Shown here piece by piece: positions 1-8,212 of a DNA stretch of 64,000 nucleotides. The translations under genes were made by a program, and so were the position numbers. The stretch's first letter is position 1. Each line of letters starts with the position of its first letter. The notes beneath the pieces were generated by a model. That model worked only from the letters and a program-made list of their open reading frames with translations. It was not told where the DNA came from and did not search any database. Source of the stretch: Methylobacterium marchantiae. GTDB taxonomy: Bacteria > Pseudomonadota > Alphaproteobacteria > Rhizobiales > Beijerinckiaceae. The DNA lies in assembly GCF_022179405.1 (NCBI RefSeq), contig NZ_BPQT01000008.1, positions 1 through 64,000 on the forward strand. Reading direction: 5' to 3'.

Positions 1-235
1 CGACCGGTCTCGGGCGCCTCAACATTCCTCGAAACCCCACGCGCCGATTCCTCTCGCCTCACCCCTCGTGGCCAACCTCATGGCCAGGGGGCACCGGATG
101 AAACCCGCGGTGTTCCGACCATGCGCGGCTATTCTGTGTCAAGCGTGACCACTAGTTTACGATCGCGGACTATCGTTTCACGAAAAGACGCCCTAGTTCC
201 CTGGAGAAAGCTCCAGACGCCAACGGATCGAGCCC
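1..235. other. Gene-free left edge
   Basis: No convincing reading frame is seen here. The short reading frame on the minus strand overlapping 170-619 has the arginine/proline-rich composition of a frame shadow. The segment presumably holds the upstream region of the small secreted protein gene starting at position 236. Confidence 0.5.
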
Positions 236-613
236 ATGCGATTTAGCGCCACCGCCGCATTCCTGATCCTTGCAGGGATCGTTCCCGCCTCGGCCCAGCC
301 CCTGCCTGTGGACGAGACCACCTATGTCGAGCGCTCGCTCAACCGCGATGGTCCGCTCGTGATCGAGCACCGGCCGATCCGGCGCATGCCGGGTGGGCGC
401 GTCAACACCAACTCCGCCGAGATCGCGGGCTTCTGCCGGGATGGCGGATATGTCCGCCGGCTGGACGAGTTCGGGAACCCGACGATCCTGCGCCAGCGCG
501 AGGTCTGCGACAGCGTGGCTCCCAGGACCATGCGCCCGGGTGACGTCGACGCGCGCCCGACCTGGCCGGCGGAGCGGATGGCCCGCGACCGTGTCCTGCG
601 GGTGCGCGGTTAG
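236..613 (+). CDS. Small secreted protein of unknown function
   Basis: The 125-residue product starts with a clear Sec signal peptide: a charged MRF start, a hydrophobic stretch at about residues 7-16, and an A-S-A cleavage motif ending near residue 20. The mature part is about 105 residues, hydrophilic, rich in Arg and Pro, and has two cysteines (near residues 68 and 93) that could form one disulfide in the periplasm. I do not recognise a domain. It stands alone, with a convergent metalloprotease gene downstream. The start is chosen because it places the signal peptide exactly at the N-terminus. Codon use looks like that of its neighbours. Confidence 0.7.
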   Translation: MRFSATAAFLILAGIVPASAQPLPVDETTYVERSLNRDGPLVIEHRPIRRMPGGRVNTNSAEIAGFCRDGGYVRRLDEFGNPTILRQREVCDSVAPRTMRPGDVDARPTWPAERMARDRVLRVRG

Positions 614-727
614 GCGCAAGCGTCCGACGTCTTCCTGTCCAATTCCTGCACCTTCGTCCCCGGTTCCGCAGCGGGATGGAGACAGGAGTCCTTCCGTGCT
701 GCAGCCCGCTTCCGGGTACGATTCCCT

Positions 728-1462
728 CTAGCCGTAGCGATGGAGGCTCGCCCCGTTGCGCTTGAGCCAGCGTTCGGCATCCTCGACATGCGGGCACAGC
801 GATCCCAACAGGGCCCAGAACTGGGAGGAATGGTTCATCTCCCGCAGATGCGCCATTTCGTGCGCCACGAGGTAGTCGAGCACCAGCGGTGGCGCCAGGA
901 TGAGCCGCCAGGAAAAGTTCAGTTCGCCGCGGGCCGTGCAGGATCCCCACCGTGAACGGGTATCGCGGATCGTCATCCGTTTCGGACCCTGTCCCAGCTT
1001 CTCGGTGTAGATCGTCACCGCATGTGCCAGGTCCCTGCGCGCCTCCCGTTCCAGGAAGTCTCTGACCCGGCGCGGCACGTGCGGCGCCTCGCACGCCACC
1101 GAGAGCACGGGCACACCTCCATCATCCGCCACCTGCGTCACGCCGCTGCGCTCGCTGCGGTGAACGATGCGATGATTGACGCCGCGCAGGGGCAGTTCGG
1201 CCCCCGATTCGAAGGCAACACGGCCAGGAACCTTGGCGAGCCGCATGGCGATCCAGCCGCCATGGCTCGCCGCGAACGTGCGGGCGACCGCGAGGGACGT
1301 GCACGCGGGCAACGTCATCACCACCTCGCCGGTGGCGCTCGACACACGCAGGGTCAGCCGTCGCGCGGTGGGGCGGCGTCGCAACGCGACGCGGAGCTTC
1401 GCCCCTTCGTGGAGGATGTCGATATGGTCGGGATCGGACCCGCGCAGCGCAGCGACTCTCAT
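728..1462 (-). CDS. YgjP-type M48-like zinc metallopeptidase (DUF45)
   Basis: The 244-residue protein carries the signature of the YgjP/DUF45 family of SprT-like metalloproteases. A TRSRWGSC motif is followed by the zinc-binding helix HEMAHLREMNHS (HExxH with a third His) near residues 197-208, and a conserved SQFW follows. The N-terminal half shows the typical IHRSER and TLRVSSATG strands of this family. No signal peptide or membrane segment is visible, so it should be cytoplasmic. Family substrates are poorly defined; related SprT/Spartan proteins act on DNA-bound proteins, but that role is only an analogy here. It is not obviously in an operon: the PHA depolymerase gene begins its own transcript upstream on the same strand. 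Confidence 0.85.
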   Translation of the reverse strand: MRVAALRGSDPDHIDILHEGAKLRVALRRRPTARRLTLRVSSATGEVVMTLPACTSLAVARTFAASHGGWIAMRLAKVPGRVAFESGAELPLRGVNHRIVHRSERSGVTQVADDGGVPVLSVACEAPHVPRRVRDFLEREARRDLAHAVTIYTEKLGQGPKRMTIRDTRSRWGSCTARGELNFSWRLILAPPLVLDYLVAHEMAHLREMNHSSQFWALLGSLCPHVEDAERWLKRNGASLHRYG

Positions 1463-1545
1463 GGCGGGAGCTTAGCGGCAGCCTTCGCTCGCCGCCATTC
1501 TCCCGCCGCCTGGGTCCATAACTTTCACAGCCCTCGTCCAGCGCA

Positions 1546-2814
1546 TCACGCGGCGGGGCGCACCTCGATCGCCGGGAGGGCCTGCATCTCCCGGATGAAG
1601 GCCGCGATCCTCGGCGCGATGACCGTGCGGTAGCGCGAACCGTTGAAGACGCCGTAATGGCCGACCCGTTCCTGCAGGTGATAGGCCTTGCGCTCGGAAG
1701 GAAGGTTCGGCGTCAGGTCGAGGGACGCCTTGGTCTGGCCGACACCGGAGATATCGTCGTTCTCGCCCTCGATGGCGAGGATCGCGCAGGTGCGGATGGC
1801 AGTGAGATCCACCCGCTCGCCGCGATGAAGCATCTCCCCCTTCGGCAAGGCATGATCGACGAAGACGGTCTTGACGGTCTGCAGGTAGAATTCCGCCGTC
1901 AGGTCCATGACCGCGAGGTACTCGTCGTAGAATTCACGGTGCTTCTCGGCGGAATCGCCATCCCCGGTGACGAGGTGGTCGAACATCTCGGTATGGGCGT
2001 TGACGTGGCGGTCGAGGTTCATCGCCATGAAACCGCCGAGCTGGAAGAAGCCGGGATAGACGCTGCGAAGGGCCCCCGGATACATCAGCGGAACGGTGGT
2101 GATGCAGTTGCGCTCGAACCATTCCGTGCCTCGCTCCTGCGCCAGGCAGTTCACGGCGGTCGGCGAACGACGAGTGTCGATGGGGCCGCCCATCAGGGTC
2201 ATGCTGCGCGGTACGGACTCGGCGCCCTGCGCCTCCATCAGGGCGATCGCGGCCAGGACCGGCACGGCCGGTTGGCACACGGCCATGACGTGAAGGTCTG
2301 GACCGAGGGCGAGGAAGATTTCCTTGAGGTAGTCGATGTAGGTGTCGAGATCGAACCGCCCGGCAGTGATCGGCACAAGGCGCGCGTCGGCCCAGTCGGT
2401 GATGAAGACCTGATGATTCGGGAGCATCGCCTCGACGGTGCCGCGCAGGAGCGTGGCGTAATGCCCCGACATCGGCGCAACGATCAGCAGCTTGGGTTGC
2501 GGCTCAACGGGACCGCTCACCAGACCACGATCGAAGGTGACGACCCGGCAGAACGGCTTCTCCCAGACCACCCGCTCGCTCACGGGAACGCTCGCTCCAT
2601 CGACCCAGGTACCGGTGAAGCCGAAGGTCGGCTTGGCGTAGCGGCGGGTGCCGCGCTCGAACATCTCGCAGGCTGCCGCCATGGATTTGGCATAGGGGGA
2701 ATAAGCGAACGGGTTCGCCGGGTTCTGCAGGCTGTGCTTGATCGCATCCGCCGTGAGGCGCGCCGGCGCCGTCATCAGGCGCCCGAACTCGTACCAAGTA
2801 TAGGCCAAGCTCAT
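1546..2814 (-). CDS. phaZ: Intracellular polyhydroxyalkanoate depolymerase
   Basis: The 422-residue protein matches the PhaZ1-type intracellular depolymerase family (about 420 residues), which degrades native PHB granules. It has the typical opening MSLAYTWYEFGRL, the LIVAPMSGHYATLLRGTV segment, the VFITDWADARLVP segment, and the active-site nucleophile in MAVCQPAVPVLAA. The nucleophile is Cys at about residue 180, as in the Ralstonia enzyme, which uses Cys rather than Ser. The C-terminal EGENDDISGVGQT and VGHYGVFNGSRY segments supply the Asp and His of the triad. The start at 2814 is preferred over in-frame ATGs at 2838 and 2904 because it fits family length and has a GGGAGAG ribosome-binding site about 10 bases upstream. 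It is transcribed divergently from regB. Confidence 0.92.
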   Translation of the reverse strand: MSLAYTWYEFGRLMTAPARLTADAIKHSLQNPANPFAYSPYAKSMAAACEMFERGTRRYAKPTFGFTGTWVDGASVPVSERVVWEKPFCRVVTFDRGLVSGPVEPQPKLLIVAPMSGHYATLLRGTVEAMLPNHQVFITDWADARLVPITAGRFDLDTYIDYLKEIFLALGPDLHVMAVCQPAVPVLAAIALMEAQGAESVPRSMTLMGGPIDTRRSPTAVNCLAQERGTEWFERNCITTVPLMYPGALRSVYPGFFQLGGFMAMNLDRHVNAHTEMFDHLVTGDGDSAEKHREFYDEYLAVMDLTAEFYLQTVKTVFVDHALPKGEMLHRGERVDLTAIRTCAILAIEGENDDISGVGQTKASLDLTPNLPSERKAYHLQERVGHYGVFNGSRYRTVIAPRIAAFIREMQALPAIEVRPAA

Positions 2815-3017
2815 ATCTGCCGCTCTCCCTGGCACTTTCATGTCAAAGCATGACGAGGAAACATCGACGCGGTTTTTCCAAGAAACGCCCCGCGAGTGCA
2901 ACACTCTGGATCACTGAAAAATTTTCGCGGGCCCCGGCCGGTGGCCTGGAGAACGTCGGAACCGGCCGAACGTTCGCCTCGCGCGGCGCGGCGGACCGAA
3001 CAATCGATGCGAGGGGC

Positions 3018-4442
3018 ATGGATTCCGGGAGTGGGAGCGCTATCGTTCCAGCACAGATGATCGACATGAGCACCAACGGCTTCGTGCGTGACGCCAGACA
3101 CCTGCGGCTGGACACTTTCGTTCGCCTGCGCTGGCTCGCGATCACCGGACAGAGCGCCGCGGTTGTGGGCGCGCAATTCGGGCTCGGTCTGCCGCTCCCG
3201 TTCGGCTGGTGCTTCCTCGTCATCGCCGCCTCGTCCTGGCTCAACCTCGCCCTGCGGATCCGGTTTCCGGCCAGCTATCGCCTGAGTGACGATTCGGCGG
3301 CGCTGTTGCTCGCCTTCGACATCATTCAGCTCGCCGCGCTCCTGTTCCTCACCGGCGGCCTGCAGAACCCGTTCGCCCTGCTCTTCCTCGCCCCCGTGCT
3401 GATCTCGGCCACCGCCCTCCCCCCGGAACGGACACTGGCTTTGGGCCTCCTCGCCATCGGGCTCGCGACCATGCTGGCGCTGATCCACAGACCGTTGCCG
3501 TGGTTCGCCGACGGACGGCTCGAACTGCCGTTCCTCTACGTCTCGGGGGTGTGGACGGCGATCCTTCTCGGCACCGCCTTCACCGGGGTCTATGCCTGGA
3601 AAGTGGCCGAGGAGACCCGCCAGCTCGCGCAGGCGCTCGCGGCGACGGAACTCGTTCTGGCGCGCGAACAGCACCTGTCGCAGCTCGACGGGCTGGCGGC
3701 GGCGGCGGCGCATGAACTCGGAACGCCGCTCGGCACGATCATGCTCGTCACCAAGGAGCTCACGCGCCAGCTCGCACCCACCGCCTCCCCGGCCGTGAAG
3801 GAGGACCTGAACCTCCTGCGCGATCAGGTCGACCGCTGTCGCGGCATCCTTTCGAAGCTGACCTCCCTCGACGGGGACGAGGCGGGCATCCTCCAGACGG
3901 TGACGTTGAGCCACCTCGTGGAAGAGCTGGTGGCGCCCCAGCGCGCCATGGGCATCGAGCTCGACGTCTCGAGCCGCGGCGACGGCATCGAGCCGGCCTG
4001 TCGGCGCAATCCCGGCGTGCTGTTCGGGCTCGCCAACATCGTCGACAACGCCGTCGACTTCGCCACGAGCCGCGTCGTCATCGAGGCACGCTGGACCGCC
4101 GAACGGGTCTCCCTCGAGATCAGCGACGACGGACCGGGGTTCTCCAGCGAAATTCTCCTGCGGGCGGGCGAGCCCTACGTCACCACCCGCAGCCCCGACA
4201 AGTCGCGCGGGGGAAACAGCGTCGGTGCCGGGCTCGGCCTCGGCCTTTTCATCGCAAAGACCCTGATCGAACGCTCCGGCGCCCTGCTCACGCTCTCCAA
4301 CGTATCGGGCCACCAGACGACTGGAGCCGTCGTGCGCGTGTCCTGGGCGCGGCACATCTTCGAGCGGGACGCCCTGCTTCGGCGCGGCGCCGAATTCAGT
4401 ACTCAGCAGCCCCTGACGGAACGCAGTCCGGCGCCTATATAA
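3018..4442 (+). CDS. regB: Redox sensor histidine kinase, RegB/PrrB/ActS family
   Basis: The N-terminal half holds about six membrane helices, with the GGLQNPF heptapeptide (near residue 113) that is invariant in RegB and implicated in quinone sensing. The H-box is AAAAHELGTPLG (phosphoacceptor His near 232). The redox-active cysteine is in DRCRGIL (near residue 274). The C-terminal ATPase has NIVDNAVDFA, SDDGPGF and GAGLGLGLFIA. RegB autophosphorylates according to the redox state of the respiratory chain and hands phosphate to RegA, whose gene follows after 39 bases. The start is uncertain: in-frame ATGs lie at 2850, 3018, 3057 and 3066, and 3018 is chosen for its nearby GAGGGG. Family identity is firm; the regulated genes are not visible here. 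Confidence 0.9.
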   Translation: MDSGSGSAIVPAQMIDMSTNGFVRDARHLRLDTFVRLRWLAITGQSAAVVGAQFGLGLPLPFGWCFLVIAASSWLNLALRIRFPASYRLSDDSAALLLAFDIIQLAALLFLTGGLQNPFALLFLAPVLISATALPPERTLALGLLAIGLATMLALIHRPLPWFADGRLELPFLYVSGVWTAILLGTAFTGVYAWKVAEETRQLAQALAATELVLAREQHLSQLDGLAAAAAHELGTPLGTIMLVTKELTRQLAPTASPAVKEDLNLLRDQVDRCRGILSKLTSLDGDEAGILQTVTLSHLVEELVAPQRAMGIELDVSSRGDGIEPACRRNPGVLFGLANIVDNAVDFATSRVVIEARWTAERVSLEISDDGPGFSSEILLRAGEPYVTTRSPDKSRGGNSVGAGLGLGLFIAKTLIERSGALLTLSNVSGHQTTGAVVRVSWARHIFERDALLRRGAEFSTQQPLTERSPAPI

Positions 4443-4481
4443 GTTGCTAACAATTCAATCTCGAAAACGGAGGAGCGTCAG

Positions 4482-5084
4482 ATGCTGACGCAGAGTGGAA
4501 GTCCGGCCCCTGTCACCGATATCTTGCAGAGCTCGGAATCCGACCCGCTGGCGGCCTATGCCGATCGCTCGCTGCTGATCGTGGATGACGATCGGCCGTT
4601 CTCGACACGCCTCGCGCGGGCGATGGAGATGCGCGGCTACGAGGTTCAGGTGGCCGAGAGCGTGGCCGAAGGCGTCTCGATGGTCGATGCCCGCGCTCCT
4701 GCCTTCGCGGTGATCGACATGCGCCTCGGCGACGGCAATGGCCTCGACGTGATCGCACGGCTGAAGGAGAAGCGTCCCGAGGCGCGGGGCGTGATCCTCA
4801 CGGGGTACGGCAACATCGCCACCGCCGTGACCGCGGTGAAACTCGGTGCGTTCGACTATCTCGCCAAGCCCGCCGATGCCGACGAGATCCACGGCACGCT
4901 GATGGCGCAGCCGGGCGAACGGGCCGACCCGCCGGAGAACCCGATGTCGGCGGACCGTGTGCGCTGGGAGCATATCCAGCGGGTATACGAATTGTGCAGC
5001 CGCAACGTGTCGGAGACGGCACGTCGCCTCAACATGCATCGGCGCACGTTGCAGCGTATCCTCGCAAAGCGCGCACCGCGCTGA
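4482..5084 (+). CDS. regA: RegA/PrrA/ActR family response regulator
   Basis: The 200-residue protein has a receiver domain (LLIVDDDRPF, phosphoacceptor Asp79 in VIDMRLGDGNG, then TGYGN and the conserved Lys in YLAKP). A proline-containing linker leads to a short Fis-like helix-turn-helix (VSETARRLNMHRRTLQRILAKRAP). That architecture and the almost invariant recognition helix define RegA. The partner of RegB just upstream, it is a global regulator of respiration, carbon fixation and energy metabolism in alphaproteobacteria. The ATG at 4482 is preceded by GGAGGAG at 4470-4476, an ideal ribosome-binding site. Confidence 0.94.
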   Translation: MLTQSGSPAPVTDILQSSESDPLAAYADRSLLIVDDDRPFSTRLARAMEMRGYEVQVAESVAEGVSMVDARAPAFAVIDMRLGDGNGLDVIARLKEKRPEARGVILTGYGNIATAVTAVKLGAFDYLAKPADADEIHGTLMAQPGERADPPENPMSADRVRWEHIQRVYELCSRNVSETARRLNMHRRTLQRILAKRAPR

Positions 5085-5183
5085 GCCGCCTCCCGGCCAC
5101 GGCCGGGGGTGATGTTGCGCGAGACGGAGCCGGCGCTGTAAAGCTCCGGCTTCCCGACGCTGCATCGGGATCGACGGAGACGC

Positions 5184-5429
5184 ATGACCGTGAATACCCG
5201 CAACCTGATCACGATCCTCAGCATGATGGTGCTGGTCGGCGTCGAAGTCTTCGCCGCCGCCATCGCGGCCGGTTGGGCGCTCGCCGGCCTGTTCGAGCTC
5301 GGCGATACCGTCGGCCACGTCCTGATGGCTTTGTTCAGCCTGACCGCCGCCTGGATCATGCTCCAGCTCTGGCGCAGGGCCACCAGCATCGAGCCGATCC
5401 GCAACACCGCGCCGTCGGCCCGCCGCTAG
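5184..5429 (+). CDS. Small two-helix inner-membrane protein
   Basis: The 81-residue product has two strongly hydrophobic segments, about residues 8-35 and 44-62. A short charged loop (FELGDTVGH) lies between them and the C-terminal tail is basic (RRATSIEPIRNTAPSARR). The N-terminus reads like that of an integral membrane protein, with no cleavable signal. No family is recognised. It lies between regA and purS on the same strand, 99 bases after regA, and may be its own unit. It is probably real because the hydrophobic pattern is coherent and GC-skewed third positions fit the reading frame. Confidence 0.65.
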   Translation: MTVNTRNLITILSMMVLVGVEVFAAAIAAGWALAGLFELGDTVGHVLMALFSLTAAWIMLQLWRRATSIEPIRNTAPSARR

Positions 5430-5583
5430 GCGTGCGACCGCCTCATCGTCGGCCTGGATCGGTTGTGGCGATGCGCGGCGAAAAGCTCTGACATCGCGGG
5501 CTCGGGAGTGCGCTCGCGTTGCAAGGGCGGCATTTCCCGACTATCGCCTGACGGGCCGAGCCACAGCACCGAGTCCGAGCCCC

Positions 5584-5823
5584 ATGAAAGCCCGCATCAT
5601 CGTCACCCTGAAGACCGGCGTGCTCGACCCTCAGGGCAAGGCGATCGAAGCCGCGCTCTCTTCGTTCGGCATTTCCGGCGTGGAAGGCGTGCGCCAGGGC
5701 AAGGTCTTCGACGTCGAGATCGCCGACACGGATGCGGCGAGCGCCGAAACCACGCTGAAGAGCGCCTGCGAAAAGCTCCTCGCGAACACAGTCGTCGAGA
5801 ATTACGAGATCGAGATCGTCTGA
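5584..5823 (+). CDS. purS: Phosphoribosylformylglycinamidine synthase subunit PurS
   Basis: The 79-residue PurS is the small structural subunit of the three-part FGAM synthase (PurS, PurQ, PurL) that converts FGAR to FGAM in purine synthesis. Recognisable family features are the opening beta strand (ARIIVTLK), GVLDPQGKAIEAAL, the GVRQGKVFDVEI strand, and the C-terminal NTVVENYEIEI. It overlaps purQ by one base (TGATG at 5821-5825), so the two are translationally coupled. A purL gene is not in the window. Confidence 0.95.
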   Translation: MKARIIVTLKTGVLDPQGKAIEAALSSFGISGVEGVRQGKVFDVEIADTDAASAETTLKSACEKLLANTVVENYEIEIV

Positions 5824-6503
5824 TGCGTGCCGCGATCGTCGTCTTCCCCGGCTCCAACCGCGACGGCGATGTCGCCCGTGCCCTGCGCCTGGCCGGAGCG
5901 GAGGTCGTCAAGGTCTGGCATACCGAGACGTCGCTGCCAGACGGCACCGATCTCGCTGTCCTGCCCGGCGGCTTCTCCTACGGCGACTATCTGCGCTGCG
6001 GCGCCATCGCCGGACGGGCGGGCGCCATGGATGCGGTCCGTGCCCATGCCGCGCGCGGCGGCTTGGTGATCGGCATCTGCAACGGTTTCCAGATCCTGTG
6101 CGAATCGGGTCTGCTCCCCGGCGTGCTGATGCGCAACGTCGACCGGCGCTTCATCTGCCATCGGCAGATGCTGCGTGTCGAGCGCGCCGACACCCGCTTC
6201 ACCTCGGCCTATGCCAAGGGGCAGGTCATCGACGTCTGCGTGGCGCATGGCGAGGGCAACTACTTCGCCGATGCCGACACGATCGCGCGCCTCGAAGGCG
6301 AAGGTCGCGTGGCCTTCCGCTATTCCGATGCCGACGGCAATCTCACCGTGGATGCCAACCGGAACGGATCGCTGAACTCCATCGCCGGCATCTATTCCGA
6401 GAAGCTCAACGTGCTCGGGATGATGCCCCACCCTGAGAACTTCGTCGAAGGCCTCGTCGGCGGAACGGATGGGCGCGGGCTGTTCGAAAGCTTGGCGGCG
6501 TAG
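5823..6503 (+). CDS. purQ: Phosphoribosylformylglycinamidine synthase, glutaminase subunit PurQ
   Basis: The 226-residue class I glutamine amidotransferase releases ammonia from glutamine for FGAM synthesis by PurL. Visible motifs are FPGSNRDGD at the start, GGFSYGDYLRCG, the nucleophile elbow GICNGFQILCE (catalytic Cys near residue 86), and the His/Glu dyad in MMPHPENFVE near the C-terminus. The start overlaps the stop of purS by one base. A longer in-frame extension back to 5463 exists, but the sequence before residue 1 has no family similarity and runs through purS in another frame, so ATG 5823 is used. Confidence 0.95.
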   Translation: MRAAIVVFPGSNRDGDVARALRLAGAEVVKVWHTETSLPDGTDLAVLPGGFSYGDYLRCGAIAGRAGAMDAVRAHAARGGLVIGICNGFQILCESGLLPGVLMRNVDRRFICHRQMLRVERADTRFTSAYAKGQVIDVCVAHGEGNYFADADTIARLEGEGRVAFRYSDADGNLTVDANRNGSLNSIAGIYSEKLNVLGMMPHPENFVEGLVGGTDGRGLFESLAA

Positions 6504-6505
6504 TG

Positions 6506-6545
6506 CGCGACTACCCTCTCCCCTTTGCGGGAGAGGGTAGTCGCG
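6506..6545. repeat. Perfect 17-bp inverted repeat downstream of purQ
   Basis: The left arm at 6506-6522 and right arm at 6529-6545 pair perfectly (17 bp) around a six-base CTTTGC loop. It begins two bases after the purQ stop. The core CCCTCTCCC/GGGAGAGGG is typical of dispersed palindromes in Methylobacterium-like genomes. There is no T-run, so it may act as an mRNA-stabilising hairpin rather than a classical terminator. Confidence 0.75.
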
Positions 6546-6613
6546 GAGCGACCGGGAGAGGGGCGACTTCTCCGGATATGCCGCTCCCCTCATCCGACTT
6601 GGCTCGCGGGCCA

Positions 6614-6637
6614 CCTTCTCCCGCAGAGAGGAGAAGG
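6614..6637. repeat. Short hairpin between purQ and apt
   Basis: CCTTCTCC at 6614-6621 pairs with GGAGAAGG at 6630-6637 around an eight-base loop. It lies 12 bases beyond the apt stop and between convergent genes, so it could help end either transcript, although neither side has a clear U-tract. Confidence 0.45.
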
Positions 6638-6648
6638 AAGCGACGCGC

Positions 6649-7194
6649 TCAATGCCCGTCGAATTCCATCAGCGTCCGCACGGGCACGTCGAGGTCGCGC
6701 AGCTTCTGTGCTCCGCCGATCTCCGGCAGGTCGATGACGAAGCAGGCCGCCACCACCTCGGCGCCGATCTGGCGCAGCAGGTTCACCGCAGCGCAGGCGG
6801 TGCCGCCCGTGGCGATGAGGTCGTCAACCAGCAGGACCTTGTCGCCCGGCTTGATGGCATCCACGTGGATTTCCATTTCGTCGGTGCCGTATTCGAGCGC
6901 ATAGGCGATGGAGACGGTTGTGTGGGGCAGCTTGCCCTTCTTGCGGATCGGCACGAAGCCCGATGAGAGCTGATGCGCCACCGCGCCACCCAGGATGAAG
7001 CCGCGTGCTTCGATCCCCGCCACCTGGTCGATCCGCCCACCCGCGAAGGGATGGACCAGGGAATCCACCGCCCGGCGGAAGGCGCGCGGGTCGCTCAGCA
7101 ACGTGGTGATGTCGCGGAAGATGATCCCGGGCTTCGGATAATCCGGGATCGAGCGGATCGAATCCTTCAGCGCGGAGTGGCGGCGGGCTTCCAT
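6649..7194 (-). CDS. apt: Adenine phosphoribosyltransferase
   Basis: The 181-residue APRT salvages adenine with PRPP to give AMP. The PRPP loop [14 protein letters not shown] is near residues 122-135. Family strands [28 protein letters not shown] and the [19 protein letters not shown] flexible-loop region are all intact. The start ATG 7194 ([16 protein letters not shown]) fits the family length; an ATG at 7221 would add nine residues without similarity. It converges on purQ, so both sides of this junction serve purine supply, by salvage and by de novo synthesis. Confidence 0.94.
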   Translation of the reverse strand: MEARRHSALKDSIRSIPDYPKPGIIFRDITTLLSDPRAFRRAVDSLVHPFAGGRIDQVAGIEARGFILGGAVAHQLSSGFVPIRKKGKLPHTTVSIAYALEYGTDEMEIHVDAIKPGDKVLLVDDLIATGGTACAAVNLLRQIGAEVVAACFVIDLPEIGGAQKLRDLDVPVRTLMEFDGH

Positions 7195-7278
7195 TCGGGC
7201 GGCTCTCGTCAGGGTCGGCAAGGGATGGGCGGGTTAGAGCAGACGGTGCGCCGGCTGGAAAGCCGGCGCACCGGGCCC

Positions 7279-8073
7279 TCAGGCGTTGGCGCGGCGCAGG
7301 AGCTTCACCAGCTCGCCGTGCAGGTTTTCGTTGCCGCAGGCCACCGAGCGGGCGGCGAGGGGCTCCGCTCCGCCATCGGCGCTGGTGACGAAGCCGCCGG
7401 CCTCCCGCACCAGGATGATGCCGGCCGCGATGTCCCAGGTCTGCAGGTCGCGCTCCCAGTAGAGGTCCGAGCGGCCGCAGGCGACGTAGGCGAGGTCCAG
7501 GGCGGCCGAGCCGAAGCGGCGGGCACCTCCGGTCACCGCCATTACGGCGGCGACTTCGCGCAACAGCTTCGGATGGTCGCCGCGCCCGAGATAGGGCGAG
7601 CCATAGGCGACCAGCGCGTCGGCCATGTCGGTCCGGCCCGAGACGCGCAGGCGGCGATTGTTGAGATAGGCGCCCTTGCCGCGCTCGGCGACGAACAGTT
7701 CGTCCTTGGCCGGGTCGTAGATGACGCCGGCGACGATCTGACCGTCACGCTCGAGGCCCACGGAGATCGCGAAATGCGGAATTCCGTGCAGGAAGTTGGT
7801 GGTGCCGTCGAGGGGATCGACGTGCCAGGTATGGCTCTTGTCCTGCCCCTCGATGTTTCCGGATTCCTCCAGGATCAGGCCGTAGCCGGGGCGCGCCTTC
7901 ATCAGCGCGTCGCGCAGGACTTCCTCGGCCTTGCGGTCGGCGGCGGAGACGAAGTTGCCGGGCCCTTTGCGCGAGACCTGAAGGTTCTCGATCTCGCCAT
8001 AGTCGCGCTTGAGGCCTTTCGCGGCCTTGCGGACGGCGTCGACCATGACGGTCATGAGGGGTGAGCTGATCAT
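7279..8073 (-). CDS. suhB: Inositol-1-monophosphatase family protein (SuhB-like)
   Basis: The 264-residue protein belongs to the Mg-dependent inositol monophosphatase family. Motif 1 (WHVDPLDGTTNFLHG) and motif 2 (WDIAAGIILVREAGG) provide the metal-binding acidic residues, and LILEESGN supplies the upstream Glu. Members hydrolyse inositol phosphates, and some act on fructose-1,6-bisphosphate or in rRNA maturation, so the exact substrate cannot be told. A separate transcription unit is likely: the Sel1 gene upstream on the same strand ends 139 bases away. Confidence 0.9.
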   Translation of the reverse strand: MISSPLMTVMVDAVRKAAKGLKRDYGEIENLQVSRKGPGNFVSAADRKAEEVLRDALMKARPGYGLILEESGNIEGQDKSHTWHVDPLDGTTNFLHGIPHFAISVGLERDGQIVAGVIYDPAKDELFVAERGKGAYLNNRRLRVSGRTDMADALVAYGSPYLGRGDHPKLLREVAAVMAVTGGARRFGSAALDLAYVACGRSDLYWERDLQTWDIAAGIILVREAGGFVTSADGGAEPLAARSVACGNENLHGELVKLLRRANA

Positions 8074-8212
8074 CGATGCAAAGGTCCGGGTCGATTCAAA
8101 GAACGATATCGCGCGGCCATAGCACGTTTGCCGCCCGCCTCACCCCTCGCGGATGCGGGGCAGAGACGAAGGACGCGCACGCTCCGGCCAGCGCGAAGAC
8201 GGGAATCGCGGC

